From the NCBI GenBank assembly GCA_947494805.1, contig CANLWK010000001.1:620001-684000 (forward strand): a stretch of 64,000 bases of DNA, read 5' to 3'. The position numbers and the translations under genes were made by a program. The DNA comes from an uncultured Croceitalea sp. (GTDB lineage Bacteria; Bacteroidota; Bacteroidia; Flavobacteriales; Flavobacteriaceae). Shown one piece after another: positions 44,585 to 54,674 of the stretch. How positions within the stretch are numbered: position 1 is the first letter of the stretch; each line of letters opens with the position of its first letter. The notes under the pieces are model-generated. The model searched no databases. It was not told the DNA's origin and saw only the letters and a list, made by a program, of their open reading frames with translations.

Positions 44585-46411
44585 ATGAAAAATTCGCACT
44601 TTAAATTTTACCCATTACTGTTTTTCGTTTGTTTGAGTTCTTGCAAGCACGAAAAAACAACAGTTCCTAATCAGGTCAATGGTTATGGCCCAAAAGCAGA
44701 CCTTATAGTAACAAATGCTAAAATTGCTGTAATGGATGAGCACCGCTCCTTTAAAGAAGCTATAGCCGTAAAAGACGGTAAAGTACTTAAAGTTGGCAGA
44801 AATACTGAAATAGAAGAATTACAAGGAAGTAATACAAAGATACTCAATGCGAATGGTAGAACTATTATTCCTGGTCTTAATGATTCGCATCTGCATTTAA
44901 CACGTGGAGGTCGCTTTTATAATGCGGAGCTAAGATGGGATGGGGTAAAAACGCTTAAGAGAGCTTTAGAAATGTTAAAGGAACAGGCTCAAAGAACTCC
45001 TGAAGGTCAATGGGTTCGTGTTATAGGGGGCTGGAGTCCATTTCAATTTGAAGAAAAACGTTTTCCAACGCCCGAAGAAATTAATGAAGCGACAAGAGAT
45101 GTGCCAACCTACATACTTTTTCTCTACAGTAGGGGGTGGTTAAATCAAGCGGGTCTTGACCTTCTTAATATTAACGAAAACACAAAAGCACCTATGGGAA
45201 GTAGTTTTGAAAAAGGAGCTAACGGAAAATTAACGGGTGTACTTCTAGCAGAACCAAACCCTGCCATTTTATATGCGCATATTGGTTCACTGCCACCGTT
45301 GACGGAAGCTCAAATGGTAAATGGAACCAAACAATTTTACCGCGAACTTAACAGTCTGGGCATAACAAGTGGTATTGATGCGGGCGGTGGTGGACATAAA
45401 TTCCCTAAAGACTATACAGGCACAAAAGCCTTGGCCGATGCAGGCAAAATGCCTATCCGTTTATCTTACTACCTATTCCCTCAAAACAAAGGCGCAGAGT
45501 ATGAAGAGTTTCAAGAGTGGATGGCTAACAATGAAGTTGGTCACAATGGTGAAATCCATTTAGACCACGGCTATGAATTAGAAGGTGGTGGTGAATTTTT
45601 AGCGTGGAGTGCAGGAGACTTTGAAAATTTCTTAGCACCACAACCACTGTTAGAAGATAGACCTACATGGCGAAAAGATTTAAAGCGAATTGTGTTGCTA
45701 CACGTAAATAGAGGATGGCCATTCAGGATACATGCTACGTATGGAGAAACCATTGCCAATATGCTCGATGTTCTGGAAGAAATAAATGAAGAAACCAGTG
45801 GAAAACTAGCTTCGGAACGATGGTTGTTCGACCACGCAGAAACGGTGCAAGAAAATGAGCTTAACCGCATAAAAGCCCTCAACGGGGGCATTGCGATTCA
45901 GGCTCGTATGGCATACGCTGGTGAATATTTTGTAGAACGGTATGGGGCTGAAAAAGCAAAGCAGGCGCCACCGGTAAAAAAGATGATCGATATGGGTCTT
46001 AATGTAGGCGCTGGCACTGATGGTACTAGAGTTGCCAGTTACAATCCGTGGCCAGCATTGTATTGGTTGATCACAGGGAAAACCGCAGGAGATTTTCAAA
46101 TCGCAGGACCTTCTAACCGATTGTCACGAGAGGAGGCACTGCATCTATACACAAAAGGAAGCGCTTGGATTTCGAAGGAAGAAGATGTAAAAGGAACTTT
46201 AGAGCAAGGCATGTATGCAGACTTTGTTATACTATCAGAAGATTATTTTACCGTGCCAGAAAAACAAATCAATGACCTAAAATCAGTGCTTACGGTTGTC
46301 GGCGGTAAGGTCGTTTACGGGGATAAGGAGTTTGAAAACCTAAATCCGGACTTACCAGAAGTTATTCCTAGCTGGTCTCCTGTAAAGTTTTATGGAGGCT
46401 ATCAAAGATAA
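44585..46411 (+). CDS. Amidohydrolase family lipoprotein (YtcJ-like)
   Basis: 608 residues. A lipoprotein signal ends at LSSC (~20). The metal-dependent amidohydrolase motifs follow in order: NDSHLHL (HxH) near 100, a His in RIHATYGE near 380, FDHAET near 418, and the Asp ligand in GAGTDGT near 475. It resembles YtcJ/N-substituted formamide deformylase enzymes that cleave C-N bonds in amides; the substrate is unknown. It opens a plus-strand group continued by a secreted isochorismatase-type protein and pirin, with a 190-bp gap containing a hairpin in between. Confidence 0.9.
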   Translation: MKNSHFKFYPLLFFVCLSSCKHEKTTVPNQVNGYGPKADLIVTNAKIAVMDEHRSFKEAIAVKDGKVLKVGRNTEIEELQGSNTKILNANGRTIIPGLNDSHLHLTRGGRFYNAELRWDGVKTLKRALEMLKEQAQRTPEGQWVRVIGGWSPFQFEEKRFPTPEEINEATRDVPTYILFLYSRGWLNQAGLDLLNINENTKAPMGSSFEKGANGKLTGVLLAEPNPAILYAHIGSLPPLTEAQMVNGTKQFYRELNSLGITSGIDAGGGGHKFPKDYTGTKALADAGKMPIRLSYYLFPQNKGAEYEEFQEWMANNEVGHNGEIHLDHGYELEGGGEFLAWSAGDFENFLAPQPLLEDRPTWRKDLKRIVLLHVNRGWPFRIHATYGETIANMLDVLEEINEETSGKLASERWLFDHAETVQENELNRIKALNGGIAIQARMAYAGEYFVERYGAEKAKQAPPVKKMIDMGLNVGAGTDGTRVASYNPWPALYWLITGKTAGDFQIAGPSNRLSREEALHLYTKGSAWISKEEDVKGTLEQGMYADFVILSEDYFTVPEKQINDLKSVLTVVGGKVVYGDKEFENLNPDLPEVIPSWSPVKFYGGYQR

Positions 46412-46442
46412 AACAGTGATTAGTTGTTTAGTTGGTTCTTGG

Positions 46443-46476
46443 TTGCTACCTGTTTTCTGTTGAGAGCAGGTAGTTT
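46443..46476 (+). terminator. Possible terminator after amidohydrolase
   Basis: A 7-bp stem (CTACCTG / CAGGTAG) with a 14-base loop followed by TTTTC, 35 bp past the amidohydrolase stop. Confidence 0.5.
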
Positions 46477-46601
46477 TCATTATGATTGAATCATATAGCA
46501 TACTTTAAAATGTGCCATTATTCCTTTGATAATGGATGTTAAATTCTTTGAACGCCATTGTAATTTAGCTAGCGTAAACAATTCTTAAAACAATATTCAA
46601 A

Positions 46602-47354
46602 ATGAAAAAACCTGCAACATTGTTTTTGTTTTTACTGATTTCAATAGTGACAGTCAACGCTCAGTGGAAACAATACAATCCAAATCCAAATAACGACCCA
46701 GCCAATGCGGCCAAGCAATTGTTAAATCCTACAAATCATGTATTATTGATGATTGACCATGAAAGTCAAATGGCTTTTGCAGTAGAATCCCAGCCTATTG
46801 AAGAATTAAGAAACAATACTGGTTTACTGGCTGCTTCTGCAACGCTTTATGAAGTGCCGACAATCATTACCACAGTAGCTGAAAAATCGTTTAGCGGGCC
46901 TGTATTTCCTGAGATAAGAGAATACTTTCCAGATGACTCTAAATATATTGATAGAACGACTATGAATTCATGGGAAGATAAACGTGTTGTTGAAGCTATA
47001 GAAAAGATAGGGAAGAAAAAATTGGTCATAGCCGGACTCTGGACAGAGGTCTGTACACTTTCGGCATCACTATCAGCAATAGAAGATGGTTATGAAGTAT
47101 ACGTAGTGGTGGATGCTTGTGGGGGAACTTCCCAAGAAGCACATAGTTTTGCCTTAACACGTATGATAAATGCGGGTGTAATTCCAATTACATCATTACA
47201 ATATTTATTAGAAATTCATCGGGATTGGGCCAGAAGCGACATGTATGAACCTGTACTTAAAATTTCTAAAAGATATGGCGGTGCCTATGGTTTGGGAATT
47301 GATTATAACAAACAATTGCTCGAGTGGAATTCTAAAGGTGCTGCCAAACATTAA
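46602..47354 (+). CDS. Secreted isochorismatase-family cysteine hydrolase
   Basis: 250 residues with a signal peptide (1-20, ending VNAQ). The alpha/beta isochorismatase-like hydrolase triad is present: Asp in LLMIDHES near 50, Lys in KKKLVIAG near 143, and Cys in EVCTLSA near 153. The signal peptide places it outside the cytoplasm, which is unusual for this family. Substrates of the superfamily include nicotinamide, carbamoyl-sarcosine and isochorismate; which applies here is not known. A similar secreted paralogue is at 57807-58505. Pirin follows 22 bp later. Confidence 0.88.
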   Translation: MKKPATLFLFLLISIVTVNAQWKQYNPNPNNDPANAAKQLLNPTNHVLLMIDHESQMAFAVESQPIEELRNNTGLLAASATLYEVPTIITTVAEKSFSGPVFPEIREYFPDDSKYIDRTTMNSWEDKRVVEAIEKIGKKKLVIAGLWTEVCTLSASLSAIEDGYEVYVVVDACGGTSQEAHSFALTRMINAGVIPITSLQYLLEIHRDWARSDMYEPVLKISKRYGGAYGLGIDYNKQLLEWNSKGAAKH

Positions 47355-47376
47355 TTGAAAATTCCATGAGATTAAA

Positions 47377-48093
47377 ATGAAAGATAATTTTATAATACAC
47401 AAAGCAGAGACCAGAGGAAGTGCCGATCTTGGTTGGTTACAATCAAGACATACGTTTAGCTTCGGAAATTATTACGATGCAGAAAGAATGTCCTTTGGCG
47501 TGCTCAGAGTATTGAATGATGATATTGTGGCACCTGGCAAAGGTTTTGGAACTCATCCTCATCATAATATGGAAATAATTTCAATTCCATTATCGGGTGA
47601 CTTACAGCATGCGGACAGTACGGGAAGAAATGAAATTATAAAGCAAGGTGACATTCAGGTAATGAGTGCAGGAACTGGCATTGAGCATAGCGAAATGAAC
47701 GCCAACCCAAATAAAGAAGTTCAATTTTTACAAATTTGGATAATTCCAAGGGTTAAGGATGTTCAGCCACGTTATGAACAAGCAACAATGAATCCAGAAG
47801 ATTACCAAGGTAAATTTGGTAGAATAGTTTCACCGACCAAGCACTCAATTGGTGTATGGGTGCACCAAGAAACTTGGTTTTACTTAGGCGTATTCGACAA
47901 GCCTTTAGAAACATCTTATCAAATAAAGAAAAAAGGTAATGGGGTATATGTATTTATCATCGAAGGTGGGATTAGAGTCGAAGATTTTCAACTTCATAAA
48001 AGAGATGCCATAGGTATTGTAGATAAAAGTTTAATGCATTTTCAAATTGAAGCAAATTCTACAATTTTACTAATGGAAGTACCTATGGAATAA
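47377..48093 (+). CDS. Pirin-family protein
   Basis: 238 residues of bicupin fold. The N-terminal cupin has the metal site FGTHPHHNMEIISIPLSG (His, His, His, with later Glu), and the PxxxFGxHPHxG pattern is intact; the C-terminal half has the second cupin. Known pirins act as redox sensors or quercetinases. It is the last gene of the plus-strand unit and ends 30 bp before the convergent sigma-54 activator's stop. Confidence 0.93.
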   Translation: MKDNFIIHKAETRGSADLGWLQSRHTFSFGNYYDAERMSFGVLRVLNDDIVAPGKGFGTHPHHNMEIISIPLSGDLQHADSTGRNEIIKQGDIQVMSAGTGIEHSEMNANPNKEVQFLQIWIIPRVKDVQPRYEQATMNPEDYQGKFGRIVSPTKHSIGVWVHQETWFYLGVFDKPLETSYQIKKKGNGVYVFIIEGGIRVEDFQLHKRDAIGIVDKSLMHFQIEANSTILLMEVPME

Positions 48094-48123
48094 TCTTATA
48101 AGATGAAATTTTTATATACAGCT

Positions 48124-51100
48124 TTAAGAACGTGTAATATTCAATTTTCGCATTCGAGATTCTAATGTAGACGGTGCTATCCCTAATTTTAGGGCAGCAC
48201 CGTTTTTACCACTTACGCGCCATTTAGTATCTTCTAATACCTTTAAAAGGTAGGCACGTTCCACTTTATCCTTTTCATTTTTAATGACATTCATATCAAA
48301 GTTTTCGTCGTTTATAAGATCTTCATTAATGATTCCATTGGGTTGAGTTGCTTTTTCAAAACTAAGTATGTTGGAACGCCCTGGATATATTTCTAATACA
48401 TGTCCTTGCTGTGATATTATAGATTGCTCAATAATGTTCTGTAGTTCTCTTACATTTCCCGGCCAACTATAGTTTTTTAAACGGGAGAGCGTGTTTTGGG
48501 TGAATCCCTTAAATGGTAGTCCAAAACGTTCTGATGTTTGTCTAGAGAAAAAATCGGCTATAAGGATAACATCATCTTCACGTTGACTTAATGGTGGCAC
48601 CATTATGGGAAAAGCATTAAGTCGGTAGAACAAGTCTGCTCTAAATTTACCGTTTGAAACTTCTTCTTCCAGATTTCGATTGGTGGCTGCAATAACCCTA
48701 AAATCAAGTTTGATGGTTTCATTACTTCCCAAACGTTCTAATTCACGCTCTTGTAGAACCCGTAAAAGTTTGGTTTGCAGTTCCAGAGGCATTTCCCCGA
48801 TTTCATCCAAGAAGATGGTTCCTTTATGTGCTAATTCAAATTTACCGATGCGACGTTGCACGGCCCCTGTAAATGCCCCCTTTTCATGACCAAATAGTTC
48901 AGATTCTACAATTTGTGCAGGAATTGCAGCGCAGTTTACCTTTATAAGCACTTTATCATGCCTATCAGAATTCTCATGAATAGCGCGTGCAATTAATTCT
49001 TTTCCGGTACCTGTTTCCCCTAAAAGCAATACGGTTGCGTCGACTTGTGACACTTCGGTAATTTTTTTAAAAACCCCTTTCATTGTATCGCTTTCGCCGA
49101 CCATTTCATTAAAATTGTAGGCTTCTTTTACCGCAGTTTCCAAATAGTTTTTTTCTAATTGAAGTTGCTCCGATAGTTCCTTTATTTCCTTTGAAGCAAG
49201 CATATGTTGAAATGATAACGTCAAAGTACTTTCTAAAGCGTTTAAAATTTCGGTGTGTCTTGGAAGATATTTAGATGGAAACTTATGAAACAAAGCAATC
49301 GTAATCTCCATATCTCCCTTATTGACTTCATATTTTTTCTTAATCATTGCTCGTAAAGGAAGTGCGGTCAATAATTCTTTAAATGAAACTTTTATGTCAT
49401 CTAAATCATTTATAAAGCCTTGGCTACCCATTTTATGATGCAACATTTTTGTTTCAAGACGGTTCAGTTCTTTTTGGGGAAGATTTGTAATATTCAATAG
49501 CGTTTCTGTGTCTAACGAGCGATATTCTTTAGAGGTAAGCCATTCAAAACGGTAGGTGCCGACTTCTTTTCCCTCTATGTTAATAGTGACATAGGTAAAA
49601 GGAATGAGCTTGGACAAACATTGTAAAAAACCACCGAAAAAAATATTGTAATCCTCAACATCCAGAATTTGATTGGAAAGTTGTAATTCTAGTTCTTGAA
49701 GTTGATTCTTTCTAATGATTTCTTCACTCGTTAAAATATTAGATACCGCTAAGCCTAATTGTTCGCTAATGGCTTTAAATAAAGGGATATGTTCATCGGT
49801 ATAGAAATTCTTTTGCTTCGAAAAAAAGCAGATGATGCCAAAGGCTTCCCCTTCAGATTTTAGCGGACCACCGATAATATGGTGAAAACCTTCCTCCAAT
49901 AAATATTGGTTTATTATCTCAGGGGCCAGTTTATCAACTTCCTTTATGCTTATACTTACTGGGCCATTTTCTTTAAACCATTTTGTAATACTTCCCTTAT
50001 GTGGAAAAACGACAGGCTTCCCAAAACGTTCTTCTGCTATATTGGGCACGTACTTGTGAATACTTAGCGAATCGCTAGTAAGTTCATAATTGAACTGTCT
50101 TGTATCATCAAGAACCATAATCGCCATTTCTTCAAAAGGTAATAACGGCTTCACCTTTGTGAATATATTTTCGTAGAGACCTTTTGTAGTTCGCATAGAA
50201 GAAAGGGACTCTGTTAGTGATAGTAAGGCTTCATTAAATTCTTTTTCCTGAAGTAACTGTTCATTTGTCATTACATTGCCAAGTGCTATAGACATTTGCT
50301 CAGCAATGGCACTAACTAATCTAAAATCACCTTCTGAATATAAATTCTCTTCTTTAGTATTGAAGCATATAAGCCCGATTTTTTCTCGGCCAAGATTTAA
50401 TGGGGACACCAACATTTTCTTAAGTCCTAAGTTCATCATGATTTCCCATTGCGGATTGGGATAAATCTTTGATTGTTCTTCCACATCTAAAAGCGAAACT
50501 TCATCAACATATATCAATGCTTGTTTATGCGCACCCGAATACTGAAATGGACCAAGCAAGTTATTTCTAGCTAGTTCATCCTGAATGTCATCAGTCACGT
50601 CTTCTTCTAAAACCTCATAGAATTCATCTTTCTCATTATCTATATAAAATAGACCGGCATTATCAAAGTCTAATAGGGTTTTTAAATCGTCAAAAATAAC
50701 TTTGAACAATTGTTTTCTATTTGTTATGGTAGATACTGCTGTACTAATATTTAATAATTTCTCCTTAAAATTCTTTTCAGATAGTACTTTTTCGTTCGCT
50801 AGAATGTTTGAAACCGCTACAGAAATCTGTTCTGCTATATTTTTAAAAAGTATTAAGTCATTTTCTGCATAAAAATCTTCAACAAGAGAACTAAAGCATA
50901 AAAGCCCAAACGATTTCCCTCCATTCAACAAAGGCGCAGAAATCATTTGTTTTAGCCCTGCCTCAAGCATATATTTTAGATGAGGGTGTTCTGTTCTCTT
51001 ATTCAATTCTTCCATTGAAATCATGCAAACACTCTTAGCCATTAGCCACTCTGCAGTAGTACCTACATGCTTGTATTTTGTATGCGTGCCTAAATTTTCT

Positions 51101-51867
51101 TCTATTTTTGCCTGAGAAATTGTAATTTCTTGAACTTCTTGATCTATTAATTCATAGTGAAAATCCCCACTGTCATCCAAAACGAAAAGCCCTAGTTCAT
51201 CATATGGAAAAACAGGTTTTATGCGCTCAAAAATAGTCTTATAGAGTTCCTTTGAACTGTTGATGGATGCAATAGCCTCGGTTATGGTAAGCAATGTTTC
51301 CTTAAAGTTTTTTTCCTTCTCTAGATTTTCTCTTTCTACAATATGCTTTAATGAAATACTGATGTATTCTTTAATTTCATTGAAAAAGGGGATGTCTTCA
51401 TGTGAAAACCTTCCTTCCTTCTTCGACCATAGTATGAAAACTCCAAAAGGTTCTCCTCTAAAATACATAGGGCCACTGATAAATTCACGTAGTCCACCCT
51501 CCCATAAAAACGGAAAATGTGGATGGTTGGGAAATTTTTCTAATAATTGTTTAAAATCTACAATTTTTGTTTCCTTCATTAAAGAATTCAAAGCTTCATC
51601 CGGTGGTAAAAAACCTGAAATACCTGCATCCCTAATGTTTTTTGAAATTGAATCGTAGTTATAGTAATCCACTGCAAAATCACGATGCCAACCATCTTCT
51701 CTAATTACGAAAAGACCAACATCATCTAGGGGAAAGATTTCGGCAACCTTTTCCATGATGACTTTTATCAAATCTTTGGACTCCTTTACATAAATTAGAG
51801 TCTTTAATATTTCTTTAAGTTGCCTCTCCTGTTTTAGAGATGTGTTCTTTTCGCGTGAGTTCTTCAT
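48124..51867 (-). CDS. Sigma-54 activator with tandem GAF domains
   Basis: 1247 residues. At least four GAF-like repeats of about 180 residues (near 15-185, 190-365, 370-550, 555-735) share the pattern FKE-LL-I-A-E and F-DE-GLFVLDD. A diverged fifth sensor region follows (740-905), then an AAA+ sigma-54 interaction domain at ~925-1155. That domain has Walker A LLGETGTGKELIARAIH, the GAFTGA loop in HEKGAFTGAV, Walker B IFLDEIGEMP and an R-finger region. A Fis-type helix-turn-helix ends the protein (NGAALKLGIAPSTLESRMRKL). It activates sigma-54 promoters in response to small ligands. The neighbouring hydrolase clusters are candidate targets. Confidence 0.94.
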   Translation of the reverse strand: MKNSREKNTSLKQERQLKEILKTLIYVKESKDLIKVIMEKVAEIFPLDDVGLFVIREDGWHRDFAVDYYNYDSISKNIRDAGISGFLPPDEALNSLMKETKIVDFKQLLEKFPNHPHFPFLWEGGLREFISGPMYFRGEPFGVFILWSKKEGRFSHEDIPFFNEIKEYISISLKHIVERENLEKEKNFKETLLTITEAIASINSSKELYKTIFERIKPVFPYDELGLFVLDDSGDFHYELIDQEVQEITISQAKIEENLGTHTKYKHVGTTAEWLMAKSVCMISMEELNKRTEHPHLKYMLEAGLKQMISAPLLNGGKSFGLLCFSSLVEDFYAENDLILFKNIAEQISVAVSNILANEKVLSEKNFKEKLLNISTAVSTITNRKQLFKVIFDDLKTLLDFDNAGLFYIDNEKDEFYEVLEEDVTDDIQDELARNNLLGPFQYSGAHKQALIYVDEVSLLDVEEQSKIYPNPQWEIMMNLGLKKMLVSPLNLGREKIGLICFNTKEENLYSEGDFRLVSAIAEQMSIALGNVMTNEQLLQEKEFNEALLSLTESLSSMRTTKGLYENIFTKVKPLLPFEEMAIMVLDDTRQFNYELTSDSLSIHKYVPNIAEERFGKPVVFPHKGSITKWFKENGPVSISIKEVDKLAPEIINQYLLEEGFHHIIGGPLKSEGEAFGIICFFSKQKNFYTDEHIPLFKAISEQLGLAVSNILTSEEIIRKNQLQELELQLSNQILDVEDYNIFFGGFLQCLSKLIPFTYVTINIEGKEVGTYRFEWLTSKEYRSLDTETLLNITNLPQKELNRLETKMLHHKMGSQGFINDLDDIKVSFKELLTALPLRAMIKKKYEVNKGDMEITIALFHKFPSKYLPRHTEILNALESTLTLSFQHMLASKEIKELSEQLQLEKNYLETAVKEAYNFNEMVGESDTMKGVFKKITEVSQVDATVLLLGETGTGKELIARAIHENSDRHDKVLIKVNCAAIPAQIVESELFGHEKGAFTGAVQRRIGKFELAHKGTIFLDEIGEMPLELQTKLLRVLQERELERLGSNETIKLDFRVIAATNRNLEEEVSNGKFRADLFYRLNAFPIMVPPLSQREDDVILIADFFSRQTSERFGLPFKGFTQNTLSRLKNYSWPGNVRELQNIIEQSIISQQGHVLEIYPGRSNILSFEKATQPNGIINEDLINDENFDMNVIKNEKDKVERAYLLKVLEDTKWRVSGKNGAALKLGIAPSTLESRMRKLNITRS

Positions 51868-51911
51868 TTTGAATCATTTCGTTTATCAAGTTAAATTAAA
51901 TATCACGAGTA

Positions 51912-51930
51912 ATTCATGAAAATCATGAAT
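51912..51930. promoter_or_regulatory. Palindrome ATTCATGA-N3-TCATGAAT upstream of the GAF activator
   Basis: Perfect 8-bp arms with a 3-bp centre, 45 bp upstream of the sigma-54 activator start, inside the 217-bp divergent gap to the AraC gene. It is a good candidate for an activator- or repressor-binding site controlling one or both genes. Confidence 0.5.
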
Positions 51931-52084
51931 AAAATTCATTATTTTTTCGTGAAAAAAGATAAAAGAAATTACAGCTTGATTATTTTTATGATATATATTA
52001 TTGATTAACAAGGGTTTATAGATGAACAGCTTTTTCAACTTCTTTTGGCATTGATTTAGGTTATACATAATCAAAAATTATGTT

Positions 52085-53038
52085 ATGACCACAAACTTGA
52101 AATTAATACCCAACCTGGATATTTTCTCATTTGCAAAGAACGTTCTTGATGATAATTTGCAAAAAGGACCCCAAAACATTACAGAAAAAAGTGAGTTCTT
52201 TATGTGTAGCTTATCTGACATTAACGCTGAAGAATTTTTGAACTCACCGTATATCTACGATTTCTTTACAATATACTTTGTTGAAAAAGGTTCCATCGCA
52301 AAAATCAATCAACTACAATCTTTACAGATCAAAGAGAAGCAGATTTTTTTTTCAAAACCTGGTGAGATAAAAACCTGGCAGAAGCTTGATAGCCCTATTG
52401 GCTATCTTGTGGCTTTCACATTGGACTACCTACTTTTACTGATTGATGATAAAAACCTTATCAACACCTTTGATTATTTAATGCCTAATTCAAGGCGAAA
52501 GTTTACCCTTGATAAACCAAGGTTAAAACTTTACAAAACGATTTTTAATGAGCTGTACAAAGAATTTAATATCTCAGGGAAATATTCTGTAGAGCTTATT
52601 AAATTCTGGTTGTTCGTTATTCTTATTAAGACCAACAGAATACATGCCAATGGAAATGGCTCTAATGGTTTAGGCCAATTCAAGAAGTCGTCAGATTTTA
52701 TCTATAATAAGTTCATACTAATTATGGAACAAAATTTCAAAGACCTGGCTAGTCAGAAAGTCGACCGGCCTTATATGGTACGTGAATTTGCCAACTTGTT
52801 AAATATCAACCCTACTTATTTGGGTGAATGCGTACGTAAGGCCAGCGGAAAATCTGCAAAATCCATTATTAATCAACGAATCATGTTGTTGGCAAAATGT
52901 CAACTGCTACATACCTATAATAATATTTCAGAAATCGCTTATCAGATTGGTTTTGAAAGTCCTGGATACTTTATCCGATTCTTCAAAAAGTATGAAAATG
53001 TTACACCGTTAGAGTATAGAAAACAATGGCAAAGATGA
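52085..53038 (+). CDS. AraC-family transcriptional regulator
   Basis: 317 residues. The C-terminal third (~215-317) has the two AraC helix-turn-helix motifs: MVREFANLLNINPTYLGECVRKASGKS and the conserved ISEIAYQIGFESPGYFIRFFKKYENVTPLEYRKQ ending. The N-terminal region is an effector or cupin-like domain with strands such as IYFVEKGSIAKINQ. It is divergent from the sigma-54 activator. Its stop overlaps a small gene by ATGA. The effector is unknown. Confidence 0.93.
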   Translation: MTTNLKLIPNLDIFSFAKNVLDDNLQKGPQNITEKSEFFMCSLSDINAEEFLNSPYIYDFFTIYFVEKGSIAKINQLQSLQIKEKQIFFSKPGEIKTWQKLDSPIGYLVAFTLDYLLLLIDDKNLINTFDYLMPNSRRKFTLDKPRLKLYKTIFNELYKEFNISGKYSVELIKFWLFVILIKTNRIHANGNGSNGLGQFKKSSDFIYNKFILIMEQNFKDLASQKVDRPYMVREFANLLNINPTYLGECVRKASGKSAKSIINQRIMLLAKCQLLHTYNNISEIAYQIGFESPGYFIRFFKKYENVTPLEYRKQWQR

Positions 53039-53322
53039 TTACGTATATTCGATTTAGGGTAATTCAAGATGAGATTGAGCAATTTTTAAAGCATTATACG
53101 AATGGGTTGAAAGACCTTAATAATCTTCACAGTTTTTTATCTTGTGAGCTATCTCAATGCCCATCAGAAAAGGAAAATTTCATACTGCGAATCTGTTGGG
53201 GAAATGATAGCAACGTATCTTTGAAATCAAAAGACAATGCTGCACTGCGTAAGTTCTTAGATGACTTAAATGGATATAAGGAAGATATTTTAGAGATGAG
53301 AAATTATATAAAGATTGAATGA
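53035..53322 (+). CDS. Small hypothetical protein, ABM-like
   Basis: 95 residues from the ATG at 53035, which overlaps the AraC stop by ATGA. The sequence MITYIRFRVIQDEIEQFLKHYTNGLKDLNNLHSFLSCEL has the shape of dimeric ferredoxin-like ABM (antibiotic biosynthesis monooxygenase) domains, which often turn over small aromatic compounds, but the match is weak. Translational coupling implies co-function with the AraC regulator, perhaps as a substrate-related partner. Confidence 0.55.
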   Translation: MITYIRFRVIQDEIEQFLKHYTNGLKDLNNLHSFLSCELSQCPSEKENFILRICWGNDSNVSLKSKDNAALRKFLDDLNGYKEDILEMRNYIKIE

Positions 53323-53395
53323 TTTTACCAAATATGCCGCCTGCAAAAGAGAAACAGAAGGCCCCAACCAAACTAACTATTAATCACAATTTTGA

Positions 53396-54232
53396 TTAGA
53401 AAAATTCTAAAAATTGTTTCGATAACTCATTAGGCTGTTCATCAGCCAACCAATGCCCGCATTTTTGAATAACACCACCCTCTACATTTTCGGCTAGTTG
53501 TTGCCATCCTGGAACCATATAATTACCTGCACCCATTTCACCGCCCAAGGCTAAAACTGGGATTTTTAGTTTGATTTGAGAGGTTTCTTTGAAATGTTCT
53601 GTATCATCGAATACCGCACCAAAATGAGCAAAGCCTGCTCGCAATGCTCCAGGTTTTTGAAGTTGACGAACATACACTTCAAAATCTTCTTGAGAAACGG
53701 CATCTGGATTATAGCTCCAATGCCAAAAATACCAAGAAAGTAATTCTCTTTCTTTGCCCAAAATAAATTGTACTGCTACATCCGGAACTGTAAAAAAGGC
53801 TAATTGCCAAGCTTGCCAATCTCTTGTGGGCTGCAAACCATATTCATATCCAAAACCGGGCGGTGTATATTCTATAAAGCATACTTTTTTAATAAGTTCA
53901 GGAAATTGAGCAGCTAAGGAATAAGCAACTCCGCCACCGTGGTCATAGCCTACAAGATTTACATTCTGAAGGCCTAGTTCTTTAATGAGATGGAACATAT
54001 CTTTAGCCAATTGTTCCTTTTCATAACCAGATGGTGTGATGGAAGAGCCTCCCATTCCGCGCAAATCTGGTGCTATTATCCTGTATTTTTCAGATAATTT
54101 TGGAATCATTTTACGCCACATATGCGAATGTTGCGGAAAGCCGTGAATCAGTAGTAAGGGTTCTCCTTCTCCAGATTCTATATAAGCTTGATTGATTCCG
54201 TTTATTTGTTTTGTGTGATATTCAATTTTCAT
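53396..54232 (-). CDS. Alpha/beta hydrolase (epoxide hydrolase/dehalogenase-like)
   Basis: 278 residues. The oxyanion motif HGFPQ at ~31, a nucleophile elbow GYDHGGG at ~105 (Asp, not Ser, as in epoxide hydrolases and haloalkane/fluoroacetate dehalogenases), and a catalytic His in KCGHWLADEQP near 265 are visible. An Asp nucleophile argues against ordinary esterase function. It is the last gene of a seven-gene minus-strand cluster from 58505; a divergent paralogue is at 56921-57790. Confidence 0.88.
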   Translation of the reverse strand: MKIEYHTKQINGINQAYIESGEGEPLLLIHGFPQHSHMWRKMIPKLSEKYRIIAPDLRGMGGSSITPSGYEKEQLAKDMFHLIKELGLQNVNLVGYDHGGGVAYSLAAQFPELIKKVCFIEYTPPGFGYEYGLQPTRDWQAWQLAFFTVPDVAVQFILGKERELLSWYFWHWSYNPDAVSQEDFEVYVRQLQKPGALRAGFAHFGAVFDDTEHFKETSQIKLKIPVLALGGEMGAGNYMVPGWQQLAENVEGGVIQKCGHWLADEQPNELSKQFLEFF

Positions 54233-54239
54233 ACTTTTT

Positions 54240-54644
54240 TTATTTTAATAATTGACTTAAATCTTGGTCTGGCGCTACACTTCTGTACACAAACTTCCAT
54301 TCTGAATCAATTATTTTGAATTTGTCTTTCATTACTGAAGTTCCCATAAATGAACCGTCTGATTTGTTGATAATATAGAGGTAGCCAGTAAACGAGGCGG
54401 TGTCGCCATTCACTTCAACAATTGGATTTAAAACCAAATGACGGGTTCCTCCTAAATTTTGGGTCATCTGGTAGAACTCTTCTAACCATTTTATATATCC
54501 TTCTGCTTCATTAAAGCTTCCAAAAGGACTTTCAAATTGACATTCGTTTTCTGCCCATAGGCTTTGATGCTCGTCAAATAAGCCATTGTCAAAAGTCATT
54601 TCGGCCCGACTTTCTAGGTTTAAAATTTCTTGATACGCGTTCAT
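54240..54644 (-). CDS. NTF2-like (SnoaL-type) small protein
   Basis: 134 residues with the NTF2-fold sequence shape: an N-terminal helix NAYQEILNLESRAEMTFDNGLFDEH, then strands around HLVLNPIVEVNGDTASFTGYLYI, and FKIIDSEWKFVYRSVAPDQ near the end. Members bind or isomerise small ligands. It sits in the minus-strand hydrolase cluster, 7 bp from the alpha/beta hydrolase, so it is probably part of the same ligand pathway. Confidence 0.78.
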   Translation of the reverse strand: MNAYQEILNLESRAEMTFDNGLFDEHQSLWAENECQFESPFGSFNEAEGYIKWLEEFYQMTQNLGGTRHLVLNPIVEVNGDTASFTGYLYIINKSDGSFMGTSVMKDKFKIIDSEWKFVYRSVAPDQDLSQLLK

Positions 54645-54674
54645 AATATGAAGTCTTAAGTGATTTTTTATCGG

